The notes under the pieces are model-generated. The model had not been told where the DNA came from. It did not search any database and saw only the letters and a list, made by a program, of their open reading frames with translations. Of a stretch of 64,000 nucleotides of DNA, positions 10,901 through 23,897 are shown one piece after another; position 1 is the stretch's first letter; each line of letters opens with the position of its first letter. Origin of the DNA: Nemertoderma westbladi (taxonomy: Eukaryota > Xenacoelomorpha > Nemertodermatida > Nemertodermatidae); NCBI GenBank assembly GCA_032718475.1, contig JAUCBJ010002396.1:1-64000 (forward strand), given 5' to 3'. The position numbers were made by a program, and so were the translations under genes.

Positions 10901-12700
10901 TTGGGTAAGTGACTTATTGGGTAAGTGACTTATTGGGTAAGTGACTTATTGGGTAAGTGACTTATTGGGTAAGTGACTTATTGGGTAAGTGACTTATTGG
11001 GTAAGTGACTTATTGGGTAAGTGACTTATTGGGTAAGTGACTTATTGGGTAAGTGACTTATTGGGTAAGTGACTTATTGGGTAAGTGACTTATTGGGTAA
11101 GTGACTTATTGGGTAAGTGACTTATTGGGTAAGTGACTTATTGGGTAAGTGACTTATTGGGTAAGTGACTTATTGGGTAAGTGACTTATTGGGTAAGTGA
11201 CTTATTGGGTAAGTGACTTATTGGGTAAGTGACTTATTGGGTAAGTGACTTATTGGGTAAGTGACTTATTGGGTAAGTGACTTATTGGGTAAGTGACTTA
11301 TTGGGTAAGTGACTTATTGGGTAAGTGACTTATTGGGTAAGTGACTTATTGGGTAAGTGACTTATTGGGTAAGTGACTTATTGGGTAAGTGACTTATTGG
11401 GTAAGTGACTTATTGGGTAAGTGACTTATTGGGTAAGTGACTTATTGGGTAAGTGACTTATTGGGTAAGTGACTTATTGGGTAAGTGACTTATTGGGTAA
11501 GTGACTTATTGGGTAAGTGACTTATTGGGTAAGTGACTTATTGGGTAAGTGACTTATTGGGTAAGTGACTTATTGGGTAAGTGACTTATTGGGTAAGCAA
11601 CTTATTGGGTAAGCAACTTATTGGGTAAGCAACTTATTGGGTAAGTGACTTATTGGGTAAGTGACTTATTGGGTAAGTGACTTATTGGGTAAGTGACATA
11701 TTGGGTAAGTGACTTATTGGGTAAGTGACTTATTGGGTAAGTGACTTATTGGGTAAGTGACTTATTGGGTAAGTGACTTATTGGGTAAGTGACTTATTGG
11801 GTAAGTGACTTATTGGGTAAGTGACTTATTGGGTAAGTGACTTATTGGGTAAGTGACTTATTGGGTAAGTGACTTATTGGGTAAGTGACTTATTGGGTAA
11901 GTGACTTATTGGGTAAGTGACTTATTGGGTAAGTGACTTATTGGGTAAGTGACTTATTGGGTAAGTGACTCATTGGGTAAGTGACTTATTGGGTAAGTGA
12001 CTTATTGGGTAAGTGACTTATTGGGTAAGTGACTTATTGGGTAAGTGACTTATTGGGTAAGTGACTTATTGGGTAAGTGACTTATTGGGTAAGTGACTTA
12101 TTGGGTAAGTGACTTATTGGGTAAGTGACTTATTGGGTAAGTGACTTATTGGGTAAGTGACTTATTGGGTAAGTGACTTATTGGGTAAGTGACTTATTGG
12201 GTAAGTGACTTATTGGGTAAGTGACTTATTGGGTAAGTGACTTATTGGGTAAGTGACTTATTGGGTAAGTGACTTATTGGGTAAGTGACTTATTGGGTAA
12301 GTGACTTATTGGGTAAGTGACTTATTGGGTAAGTGACTTATTGGGTAAGTGACTTATTGGGTAAGTGACTTATTGGGTAAGTGACTTATTGGGTAAGTGA
12401 CTTATTGGGTAAGTGACTTATTGGGTAAGTGACTTATTGGGTAAGTGACTTATTGGGTAAGTGACTTATTGGGTAAGTGACTTATTGGGTAAGTGACTTA
12501 TTGGGTAAGTGACTTATTGGGTAAGTGACTTATTGGGTAAGTGACTTATTGGGTAAGTGACTTATTGGGTAAGTGACTTATTGGGTAAGTGACTTATTGG
12601 GTAAGTGACTTATTGGGTAAGTGACTTATTGGGTAAGTGACTTATTGGGTAAGTGACTTATTGGGTAAGTGACTTATTGGGTAAGTGACTTATTGGGGAA
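7901..12700. repeat. 16-bp satellite array, 300 units
   Basis: The unit is GTGACTTATTGGGTAA. From 7901 to 12700 is 4,800 bp, exactly 300 units, and the phase checked at several points (8397, 12669) is unchanged, so there are no net indels. Substitution variants recur (GCAAC for GTGAC, TTGAG for TTGGG, a few GACTCATT). Each unit junction spells GGGTAAGTGA, a consensus-like 5' splice site. Because 16 is not a multiple of three, every frame is closed by TAA and TGA. Confidence 0.98.
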
Positions 12701-13496
12701 ATGACTCATTTTTAGTTTTAGATAACATTTTATGGGGCAAGTTACTCGTCTGATTTTTATTGGAAAGTGACTCATTGTGGAAGTGACTGTACCCCGCTAG
12801 GAGGTATGCCTACGTGGTTGTTGAAGACCCTAGAGAGGTCTTGTATTCGGTTGTTCGTGGTTCTGAACCTCTTATCGTAACCGAATTTAAATGAATTGTA
12901 AATATTGCGACCCTTTAGTTTGCGTGTTTTTGTAATTATTTATAAATTTAATGTCATATTTATCTTGAATATTATTTGTCTCATTAAAAAAAAGTTTAAT
13001 ATTTGACGATAGCATATTGGTATTATTTACTTATTACATTATATTAGCATTGGCATTAGCATTAGCATTAGTAGTAGATGACATTCCTACTAACATATTG
13101 TTACTTATTCACCACGCTGTAACACTAATTGCCGTAATGCAGCCCCATATGCTGACAAATACTTCATGCCCATACGATTAATTAATTAAACATTTGGTGG
13201 TAACATTAAGGGGGGGGGGGTATAATTAACATTAACAAGCGGCTATGTATAATCTGCTCACTTCCGCATTTTATTGATAATCAATATTGAATAAATTACG
13301 TATTTATGTTTCTTACATTTCTATCCTTTTTTTATATTTTATTTTCCATATTTCGACCAGTACTTCGCATATTTTCATCACTACTTTCATATGAAAGTGT
13401 TATTAGGTCCGCGTAGCGAGATTATTCACTCCGTTGGTGTTGGTGTTGCCGGTGTTATTGTTAATTTACAGTTGGCTTTACGGCTTAATTTCATAC
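12701..13496. other. Non-coding spacer
   Basis: The first 90 bp hold degenerate satellite-like pieces (ATGACTCATT, AGTGACTCATTGTGG). The rest has short GCATTA repeats near 13045, a run of about ten G near 13210, and no gene that I can see. Confidence 0.5.
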
Positions 13497-13585
13497 GGCA
13501 CAGTGGCGAAGTGGGTAAGGCGTGGGACTTTGAATCTCTAGGTACCGTGTTCAAAGCCCATTCCGGTGATTTTTTTCATAGTAAG
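13497..13585 (+). repeat. tRNA-Ser/Leu-like sequence (pseudo-tRNA or SINE head)
   Basis: GTGGCGAAGTGGGTAAGGCG matches the D-arm/box A region of class II tRNAs. GACTTTGAATC resembles an anticodon arm, and GTGTTCAAAGCCC is an eroded box B. A run of T at 13569-13576 could end Pol III transcription. Stem pairing is too poor for a working tRNA, so a tRNA pseudogene or SINE head is likelier. Confidence 0.4.
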
Positions 13586-13797
13586 ATTGGAAGTAAGCCA
13601 ATCAAGGAGACAAGTTCATGCGTTAGTAGACGCAGACCTTTAGCGCGATATCGCGCTTGCATTTCTCTTCTATATCAGAACTTACATCAAATCGTAAACG
13701 GTACAATTCCACATACAACATATATTTCCAGTTTGGGCGAACCACAACAGCAAGCGAGCTTAGCATACGTACGATGCAGGTACGGTAGTCTCTACGT

Positions 13798-16700
13798 TAC
13801 CAGAGGTTTTTTGTAGATAATAGCCAGTCTAAGCAAACAGAGACAATATTATTGTGGTACCAGAGGTTCTTTGTAAATAATAGCCCGTCTAAGAAAACAG
13901 AGACAATATTATTGTGGTACCAGAGGTTCTTTGTAGATAATAGCCAGTCTAAGCAAACAGAGACAATATTATTGTGGTACCAGAGGTTCTTTGTAAATAA
14001 TAGCCAGTCTAAGCAAACAGAGACATTATTATTGTGGTACCAGAGGTTCTTTGTAGATAATAGACAGTCTAAGCAAACAGAGACAATATTATTGTGGTAC
14101 CAGAGGTTCTTTGTAGATAATAGCCGGTCTAAGCAAACAGAGACAATATTATTGTGGTACCAGATGTTCTTTGTAGATAATAGACAGTCTAAGAAAACAG
14201 AGACAATATTATTGTGGTACCAAAGGTTCTTTGTAGATAATAGCCAGTCTAAACAAACATAGACAATATTATTGTGTGGTACCAGATGTTCTTTGTAGAT
14301 AATAGACAGTCTAAGCAAACAGAGACAATATTATTGTGTGGACCAGATGTTCTTTGTAGATAATAGCCAGTCTAAGCAAACAGAGACATTATTATTGTGT
14401 GGTACCAGATGTTCTTTGTAGATAATAGACAGTCTAAGCAAACAGAGACAATATTATTGTGGTACCAGATGTTCTTTGTAGATAATAGACAGTCTAAGAA
14501 AACAGAGACAATATTATTGTGGTACCAGAGGTTCTTTGTAGATAATAGCCAGTCTAAGCAAACAGAGACATTATTATTGTGTGGTACCAGATGTTCTTTG
14601 TAGATAATAGACAGTCTAAGAAAACAGAGACAATATTATTGTGGTACCAGAGGTTCTTTGTAGATAATAGACAGTCTAAGAAAACAGAGACAATATTATT
14701 GTGGTACCAGAGGTTCTTTGTAGATAATAGCCAGTCTAAGCAAACAGAGACATTATTATTGTGTGGTACCAGATGTTCTTTGTAGATAATAGACAGTCTA
14801 AGCAAACAGAGACAATATTATTGTGGTACCAGATGTTCTTTGTAGATAATAGACAGTCTAAGAAAACAGAGACAATATTATTGTGGTACCAGAGGTTCTT
14901 TGTAGATAATAGCCAGTCTAAGCAAACAGAGACATTATTATTGTGTGGTACCAGATGTTCTTTGTAGATAATAGACAGTCTAAGAAAACAGAGACAATAT
15001 TATTGTGGTACCAGAGGTTCTTTGTAGATAATAGCCAGTCTAAGCAAACATAGACAATATTATTGTGGTACCAGAGGTTCTTTGTAGATAATAGCCAGTC
15101 GAAGCAAACAGAGACAATATTATTGTGGTACCAGATGTTCTTTGTAGATAATAGACAGTCTAAGAAAACAGAGACAATATTATTGTGGTACCAGATGTTC
15201 TTTGTAGATAATAGACAGTCTAAGAAAACAGAGACAATATTATTGTGGTACCAGAGGTTCTTTGTAGATAATAGCCAGTCTAAGCAAACAGAGACAATAT
15301 TATTGTGGTACCAGATGTTCTTTGTAGATAATAGACAGTCTAAGAAAACAGAGACAATATTATTGTGGTACCAGAGGTTCTTTGTAGATAATAGCCAGTC
15401 TAAGCAAACAGAGACATTATTATTGTGTGGTACCAGATGTTCTTTGTAGATAATAGACAGTCTAAGAAAACAGAGACAATATTATTGTGGTACCAGAGGT
15501 TCTTTGTAGATAATAGCCAGTCGAAGCAAACAGAGACAATATTATTGTGGTACCAGATGTTCTTTGTAGATAATAGACAGTCTAAGAAAACAGAGACAAT
15601 ATTATTGTGGTACCAGATGTTCTTTGTAGATAATAGACAGTCTAAGAAAACAGAGACAATATTATTGTGGTACCAGAGGTTCTTTGTAGATAATAGCCAG
15701 TCTAAGAAAACAGAGACAATATTATTGTGGTACCAGAGGTTCTTTGTAAATAATAGCCAGTCTAAGCAAACAGAGACAATATTATTGTGGTACCAGATGT
15801 TCTTTGTAGATAATAGACAGTCTAAGAAAACAGAGACAATATTGTTGTGGTACCAGAGGTTCTTTGTAGATAATAGCCAGTCGAAGCAAACAGAGATAAT
15901 ATTATTGTGGTACCAGAGGTTCTTTGTAGATAATAGCCAGGAAAACAGAGACAATATTATTGTGGTACCAGAGGTTCTTTGTAAATAATAGCCAGTCTAA
16001 GCAAACAGAGACATTATTATTGTGGTACCAGAGGTTCTTTGTAGATAATAGACAGTCTAAGCAAACAGAGACAATATTATTGTGGTACCAGAGGTTCTTT
16101 GTAGATAATAGCCGGTCTAAGCAAACATAGACAATATTATTGTGGTACCAGAGGTTCTTTGTAGATAATAGCCAGTCTAAGAAAACAGAGACAATATTAT
16201 TGTGGTACCAGAGGTTCTTTGTAAATAATAGCCAGTCTAAGCAAACAGAGACATTATTATTGTGGTACCAGAGGTTCTTTGTAAATAATAGCCAGTCTAA
16301 GCAAACAGAGACATTATTATTGTGGTACCAGAGGTTCTTTGTAGATAATAGCCAGTCTAAGAAAACAGAGACAATATTATTGTGGTACCAGAGGTTCTTT
16401 GTAAATAATAGCCAGTCTAAGCAAACAGAGACTTTATTATTGTGGTACCAGAGGTTCTTTGTAGATAATAGACAGTCTAAGCAAACAGAGACAATATTAT
16501 TGTGGTACCAGAGGTTCTTTGTAAATAATAGCCAGTCTAAGCAAACAGAGACAATATTATTGTAGTACCAGATGTTCTTTGTAGATAATAGACAGTCTAA
16601 GAAAACAGAGACAATATTGTTGTGGTACCAGAGGTTCTTTGTAGATAATAGCCAGTCGAAGCAAACAGAGATAATATTATTGTGGTACCAGAGGTTCTTT

Positions 16701-19700
16701 GTAGATAATAGCCAGGAAAACAGAGACAATATTATTGTGGTACCAGAGGTTCTTTGTAAATAATAGCCAGTCTAAGCAAACAGAGACATTATTATTGTGG
16801 TACCAGAGGTTCTTTGTAGATAATAGACAGTCTAAGCAAACAGAGACAATATTATTGTGGTACCAGAGGTTCTTTGTAGATAATAGCCGGTCTAAGCAAA
16901 CAGAGACAATATTATTGTGGTACCAGAGGTTCTTTGTAGATAATAGCCAGTCTAAGAAAACAGAGACAATATTATTGTGGTACCAGAGGTTCTTTGTAAA
17001 TAATAGCCAGTCTAAGCAAACAGAGACATTATTATTGTGGTACCAGAGGTTCTTTGTAAATAATAGCCAGTCGAAGCAAACAGAGATAATATTATTGTGG
17101 TACCAGAGGTTCTTTGTAGATAATAGCCAGGAAAACAGAGACAATATTATTGTGGTACCAGAGGTTCTTTGTAAATAATAGCCAGTCTAAGCAAACAGAG
17201 ACATTATTATTGTGGTACCAGAGGTTCTTTGTAGATAATAGACAGTCTAAGAAAACAGAGACATTATTATTGTGGTACCAGAGGTTCTTTGTAGATAATA
17301 GACAGTCTAAGCAAACAGAGACAATATTATTGTGGTACCAGAGGTTCTTTGTAGATAATAGACAGTCTAAGCAAACAGAGACAATATTATTGTGGTACCA
17401 GAGGTTCTTTGTAAATAATAGCCAGTCTAAGCAAACAGAGACATTATTATTGTGGTACCAGAGGTTCTTTGTAAATAATAGCCAGTCTAAGCAAACAGAG
17501 ACATTATTATTGTGGTACCAGAGGTTCTTTGTAGATAATAGCCAGTCTAAGAAAACAGAGACAATATTATTGTGGTACCAGAGGTTCTTTGTAAATAATA
17601 GCCAGTCTAAGCAAACAGAGACATTATTATTGTGGTACCAGAGGTTCTTTGTAGATAATAGCCAGTCTAAGAAAACAGAGACAATATTATTGTGGTACCA
17701 GAGGTTCTTTGTAAATAATAGCCAGTCGAAGCAAACAGAGATAATATTATTGTGGTACCAGAGGTTCTTTGTAGATAATAGCCAGGAAAACAGAGACAAT
17801 ATTATTGTGGTACCAGAGGTTCTTTGTAAATAATAGCCAGTCTAAGCAAACAGAGATAATATTATTGTGGTACCAGAGGTTCTTTGTAGATAATAGCCAG
17901 TCTAAGAAAACAGAGACAATATTATTGTGGTACCAGAGGTTCTTTGTAAATAATAGCCAGTCGAAGCAAACAGAGATAATATTATTGTGGTACCAGAGGT
18001 TCTTTGTAGATAATAGCCAGTCTAAGAAAACAGAGACAATATTATTGTGGTACCAGAGGTTCTTTGTAAATAATAGCCAGTCGAAGCAAACAGAGATAAT
18101 ATTATTGTGGTACCAGAGGTTCTTTGTAGATAATAGCCAGTCTAAGAAAACAGAGACAATATTATTGTGGTACCAGAGGTTCTTTGTAGATAATAGCCAG
18201 TCTAAGAAAACAGAGACAATATTATTGTGGTACCAGAGGTTCTTTGTAAATAATAGCCAGTCTAAGCAAACAGAGACATTATTATTGTGGTACCAGAGGT
18301 TCTTTGTAAATAATAGCCAGTCGAAGCAAACAGAGATAATATTATTGTGGTACCAGAGGTTCTTTGTAGATAATAGCCAGGAAAACAGAGACAATATTAT
18401 TGTGGTACCAGAGGTTCTTTGTAAATAATAGCCAGTCTAAGCAAACAGAGACATTATTATTGTGGTACCAGAGGTTCTTTGTAGATAATAGACAGTCTAA
18501 GCAAACAGAGACATTATTATTGTGGTACCAGAGGTTCTTTGTAGATAATAGACAGTCTAAGCAAACAGAGACAATATTATTGTGGTACCAGAGGTTCTTT
18601 GTAGATAATAGACAGTCTAAGCAAACAGAGACAATATTATTGTGGTACCAGAGGTTCTTTGTAAATAATAGCCAGTCTAAGCAAACAGAGACATTATTAT
18701 TGTGGTACCAGAGGTTCTTTGTAGATAATAGCCAGTCTAAGAAAACAGAGACAATATTATTGCGGTACCAGAGGTTCTTTGTAAATAATAGCCAGTCTAA
18801 GCAAACAGAGACATTATTATTGTGGTACCAGAGGTTCTTTGTAGATAATAGACAGTCTAAGAAAACAGAGACAATATTATTGTGGTACCAAAGGTTCTTT
18901 GTAGATAATAGCCAGTCTAAACAAACATAGACAATATTATTGTGTGGTACCAGATGTTCTTTGTAGATAATAGACAGTCTAAGCAAACAGAGACAATATT
19001 ATTGTGTGGTACCAGATGTTCTTTGTAGATAATAGCCAGTCTAAGCAAACAGAGACATTATTATTGTGTGGTACCAGATGTTCTTTGTAGATAATAGACA
19101 GTCTAAGCAAACAGAGACAATATTATTGTGGTACCAGATGTTCTTTGTAGATACTAGACAGTCTAAGAAAACAGAGACAATATTATTGTGGTACCAGAGG
19201 TTCTTTGTAGATAATAGCCAGTCTAAGCAAACAGAGACATTATTATTGTGTGGTACCAGATGTTCTTTGTAGATAATAGACAGTCTAAGAAAACAGAGAC
19301 AATATTATTGTGGTACCAGAGGTTCTTTGTAGATAATAGCCAGTCGAAGCAAACAGAGACAATATTATTGTGGTACCAGATGTTCTTTGTAGATAATAGA
19401 CAGTCTAAGAAAACAGAGACAATATTATTGTGGTACCAGATGTTCTTTGTAGATAATAGACAGTCTAAGAAAACAGAGACAATATTATTGTGGTACCAGA
19501 GGTTCTTTGTAGATAATAGCCAGTCTAAGCAAACAGAGACAATATTATTGTGGTACCAGATGTTCTTTGTAGATAATAGACAGTCTAAGAAAACAGAGAC
19601 AATATTATTGTGGTACCAGAGGTTCTTTGTAGATAATAGCCAGTCTAAGCAAACAGAGACATTATTATTGTGTGGTACCAGATGTTCTTTGTAGATAATA

Positions 19701-21001
19701 GACAGTCTAAGAAAACAGAGACAATATTATTGTGGTACCAGAGGTTCTTTGTAGATAATAGCCAGTCTAAGCAAACAGAGACAATATTATTGTTATACCA
19801 GAGGTTCTTTGTAGATAATAGCCAGTCGAAGCAAACAGAGACAATATTATTGTGGTACCAGATGTTCTTTGTAGATAATAGACAGTCTAAGAAAACAGAG
19901 ACAATATTATTGTGGTACCAGAGGTTCTTTGTAGATAATAGCCAGTCTAAGAAAACAGAGACAATATTATTGTGGTACCAGAGGTTCTTTGTAAATAATA
20001 GCCAGTCTAAGCAAATAGAGACAATATTATTGTGGTACCAGATGTTCTTTGTAGATAATAGACAGTCTAAGAAAACAGAGACAATATTGATGTGGTACCA
20101 GAGGTTCTTTGTAGATAATAGCCAGTCTAAGCAAACAGAGACAATATTATTGTGGTACCAGAGGTTCTTTGTAAATAATAGCCAGTCTAAGCAAATAGAG
20201 ACAATATTATTGTGGTACCAGATGTTCTTTGTAGATAATAGACAGTCTAAGAAAACAGAGACAATATTGATGTGGTACCAGAGGTTCTTTGTAGATAATA
20301 GCCAGTCGAAGCAAACAGAGATAATATTATTGTGGTACCAGAGGTTCTTTGTAGATAATAGCTAGTCTAAGAAAACAGAGACAATATTATTGTGGTACCA
20401 GAGGTTCTTTGTAGATAATAGACAGTCTAAGAAAACAGAGACAATATTATTGTGGTACAAGAGGTTCTTTGTAGATAATAGCCAATCTAAGCAAACAGAG
20501 ACAATATTATTGTGGTACCAGAGGTACTTTGTAGATAATAGCCAGTCTAAGCAAACAGAGACAATATTATTGTGGTACTAAAGGTTCTTTGTAGATAATA
20601 GCCAGTCTAAGCAAACAGAGACAATAATATTGTGGTACCAGATGTTCTTTAAAGATAATAGCCAATCTAAGCAAACAGAGACAATATTATTGTGGTACCA
20701 GAGGTTCTTTAAAGATAACAGCCAATCTAAGCAAACAGAGACAATATTATTGTGGTACTAAAGGTTCTTTGTAGATAATAGCCAGTCTAAGCAAACAGAG
20801 ACAATATTATTGTGGTACCAGAGGTTCTTTGTAGATAATAGCCAATCTAAGCAAACAGAGACAATATTATTGTGGAATCAGAGGTTCTTTGTAAATAATA
20901 GCCAGTCTAAGCAAATAGAGACAATATTATTGTGGTACCAGATGTTCTTTGTAGATAATAGCCAGTCTAAGCAAACAGAGACAATATTATTGTGGTACCA
21001 T
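13798..21001. repeat. 60-bp satellite array, about 120 units, with higher-order structure
   Basis: The unit begins TGGTACCAGAGGTTCTTTG and ends CAATATTATTG; each holds a GGTACC site. Variant units differ at AGAGG/AGATG, GTAGAT/GTAAAT, GCCAG/GACAG and CTAAGC/CTAAGA. Some are 62 bp (GTGTGGTACC) and five are 55 bp (GCCAGGAAAACAG, at about 15940, 16715, 17130, 17785 and 18380). Because the unit is 60 bp, long open frames appear on both strands (WYQRFFVDNSQS and its reverse); I do not regard them as genes. Confidence 0.98.
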
Positions 21002-21008
21002 CAGGTAG

Positions 21009-22000
21009 GTCAGGTCAGGTATTCTAGGTCATTGATCAAGAAAACTTGCCACCTCCATGCAGCATAAAGGAGGTGCCACCTGTAGCTGCATAGACCCTCT
21101 TACTAGGGCAAATCTGGTCCTGTAACTAGGACCCCCTTCGTTCTAGGATAAGGACGCCCTTGGTCCTGGATTAAGGACCCATATACTTGGCTGCAGGGGT
21201 ATATGGCCTGACCAGGCAGATGGTGATCTACCAATGGCTGGTTAGGAGTAGAGTGTTCTCATGTCCACTCTGAGGGCACTTCACTGCGACCTGCACCTGG
21301 CAGCAAGGGTACAGGGCATGACCCAGCAGATGAGCTGCAACAGCCAATGGTGGGTCATGTACGCCAGAGTAGATATGGGTGATGGGCCTCATATCTGACT
21401 CCATTGCGACACCCACCCTGTGGAATGGCAAACCAGGGTGTGGTATTTGCCCCGAGAGCTGACTCGGCAAAAAAGCACCCCCCAACCCCCACTATGGATT
21501 ACATTAGCAATGCGGAGGTCCGGCCACTAGAGGCCAGTGGAATTACCGGACACAATCGGCCTCACAGGCGTCAGTTAACTCCTGACCGGCTGCCTGTCTC
21601 ACCCCCTACTGGAGAGAGAGCAGCCAACAATTCTTTGAGTCCCTTTCCTGATGACCTTTCTGGCCCAAACCCTGGGTCACCAGGGAGGCCAGATTGTGAT
21701 GGGGAGAGGGATTCTGGAGTTGGAGGCTACTCTCATGTTCCACCCCGACCAACAAAGCCATTGGTGAATCTGAGGCAAGTCACTAGACTAGCCTCAGTAA
21801 ACACCCTAACACTCGGGTCCCCAATGCGACAAGGTGAGCTGACTGCCTTGGCAGATAAGCTTTCTCTTAGCGCAGTTGGTGTTCAAGAGCACCGAATGCA
21901 GACTGGACAGACTGATGAGGTTCTGATTAAGGACATGGGGGGCGGTTGGCGACTCGCCCTCGCGTCAGCAGATGATAGTGGCAATGGTGGAATTGGTCTA
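21009..22000 (+). mobile_element. RTE LINE 5' segment, first tandem copy
   Basis: This starts with the 5' sequence AGGTATTCTAGGTCATTG, shared with 55831. It includes a 5' UTR and then an ORF starting MANQGVVFAPRADSAKKH (ATG near 21425), which runs into the first endonuclease strand (TRLASVNTLTLGSPMRQGEL; VGVQEHRM). It breaks at 22000, where the same 5' UTR begins again. Its 3' three quarters are missing. Confidence 0.8.
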
Positions 22001-23897
22001 AAAGGAGGTGCCACCTGTAGCCGCATAGACCCTCTTACTAGGGAAATATGGTCCTGTAACTAGGACCTCCTTCATTCTGGGATAAGGACGCCCTTGGACC
22101 TGGATTAAGGACCCATATACTTGGCTGCAGGGGTATATGGCCTGGCCAGACAGATGGTGATCTACCCATGGCTGGTCAGGAGTAGAGTGTTCTCATATCC
22201 ACTCTGAGTGCACCTCACTGCGACCTGCACCTGGCAGCTGGGGTACAGGGCATGACCCAGCAGATGAGCTGCACAGCCAATGGTGGGTCATGTACGCCAG
22301 AGTATATATGGGTGATGGGCCTCATATCTGACTCCACTGCAACACCCACCCTGTGGAATGGCAAACCAGGGTGCGGTTATTGCCCCTAGAGCTGACTCGG
22401 CAAAAAAGCACCCTCCAACCCCCACTATGGATTACATTAGTAATGCGGAGTTCCGGTCACTAGAGGCCAGTGGAATTACCGGACACAATCGGCCTCACAG
22501 GCGTCAGTTATCTCCTGACCGGCTGCCTGTCTCACCCCCTACTGGAGAGAGAGCAGCCAACAATTCTTTGAGTCCCTTTCCTGATGACCTTTCTGGCCCA
22601 AACCCTGGGTCACCAGGGAGGCCAGATTGTGAGGGGGAGAGGGATTCTGGAGTTGGAGGCTACTCTCATGTTCCACCCCGACCAACAAAGCCATTTGTGA
22701 ATCTGAGGCAAGTCACTAGACTAGCCTCAGTAAACACCCTAACACTCGGGTCCCCAATGCGACAAGGTGAGCTGACTGCCTTGGCAGATAAACTTTCTCT
22801 TAGCGCAGTGGGTGTTCAAGAGCACCGAATGTAGACTGGACAGACTGATGAGGTTCTGATTAAGGACATGGGGGGCGGTTGGCGACTCACCCTCGCGTCA
22901 GCAGATGATAGTGGCAATGGTGAAATTGGTATATTGATGAATCCAACTGCAGATGCAGCATTGGACAAAATAGACCAAATCTCTAACCGCATCATCCGTT
23001 GCCACTTCTCATGTTCTGGAAGACTGGCTAAGAAGTTTCCTAAGGTGGTTCTGATTGTGTGCTACACTCCAACTAGTGTTGCCCCTGTAGAGGAGGTTTC
23101 AAATTTCTACCACAATCTACAAGCAGCTACTGATGGAGTGGATCAGCATGCATTCTTAACATTCCTGGGAGACTTTAATGCAAGTCTGCATCAATCACCT
23201 ACATCACCCTGGGTCTATAGCAATAGTGTTAACCGAAATTCCGTCCATCTTCAGGATTTTATCTCTGGAAATGGATTGTTTTCGGCTAGAAACCAGTTCA
23301 AGAAGCGAACTGGAAAACTGTTGACTCATAGTGGACCCAGTGGTCACAAGTCCCAGATAGACCATATTCTGTTTCGTACGAAATACAAGAGCTCTATACA
23401 AGACTGTAATGCATTTACACTTTGACCCTTCTCCAGTGATCACCGCCTTATTGTGGCCAAGGTAAGACTTAGTCTGCGTGCTAGCAGAACAACGAAATCT
23501 GCCTTGCCGCGGCATGACTGGTCCTCTGTGTTGCAACAGCCAAGCGTGAGATCCAGCTCCACACTACAGCTGAGCAACGGGTACGAGGTTCTTGCCTCTG
23601 AGGCGGCAGATCACTGCCTTCACAGAAGCAGTTAAGTTAGCAGCCGCAGAAACAGTTCCTGTATACCCTCGAAACAGAAAAAGGGCCCCCTGGACTGACA
23701 ACAAAATTCAGGTGTGCCAAAATGACCTATATATGGCGCAGAAAGAGTCCCGTCTCAAACAGACTACAGCGGCCAAGATGCAGTTAAGGCTGCATCTAAG
23801 GTCCCTGAACAGGCAGTACTCTGTTAATCTACAGGAGCTAATAAACCAACAGGTTGATGCCATCAATGATGCTGACGACAGCAGGCAATCATCCCTT
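22001..23897 (+). mobile_element. RTE LINE 5' half, second tandem copy, truncated before the RT domain
   Basis: A 936-bp offset repeats the previous unit, then continues through the endonuclease and linker. It ends abruptly after the residues NDADDSRQSS, where intact copies go on into the RT. The copy has a CAG-to-TAG stop in VQEHRM(Q), a CGA-to-TGA stop before PFSSDHRL, and a frameshift near 23615 and another near 23775. A BEL/Pao remnant follows directly. Confidence 0.85.
22358..23425 (+). pseudogene. RTE ORF fragment: endonuclease domain
   Basis: An apurinic-type endonuclease that would nick the target for reverse transcription. Motifs in order: VNTLTLG (first strand), SAVGVQEHR (catalytic E in the QE-R box), VVLIVCYTPT, FLTFLGDFNASL (catalytic GDFN), and KSQIDHILFR with PFSSDHRLI (terminal SDH). 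The N-terminal 110 residues are Pro/Ser-rich and unassigned. Two in-frame stops (near 22832 and at 23425) make this copy inactive. Confidence 0.8.

Noticed and set aside
6675-12700. CRISPR-like array
   Set aside because: The 22-bp and 16-bp units are contiguous with no unique spacers, and the DNA is from an animal.
13497-13585. Functional tRNA-Ser
   Set aside because: Box A is good, but the T-arm and acceptor pairing are poor, so I list it only as tRNA-like.
13798-21001. Many overlapping open frames on both strands (WYQRFFVDNSQS... and SVCLDWLLSTKNLWYHNN...)
   Set aside because: They come from a 60-bp satellite whose length is a multiple of three. Frames exist on both strands at once and shift with each odd-length unit.
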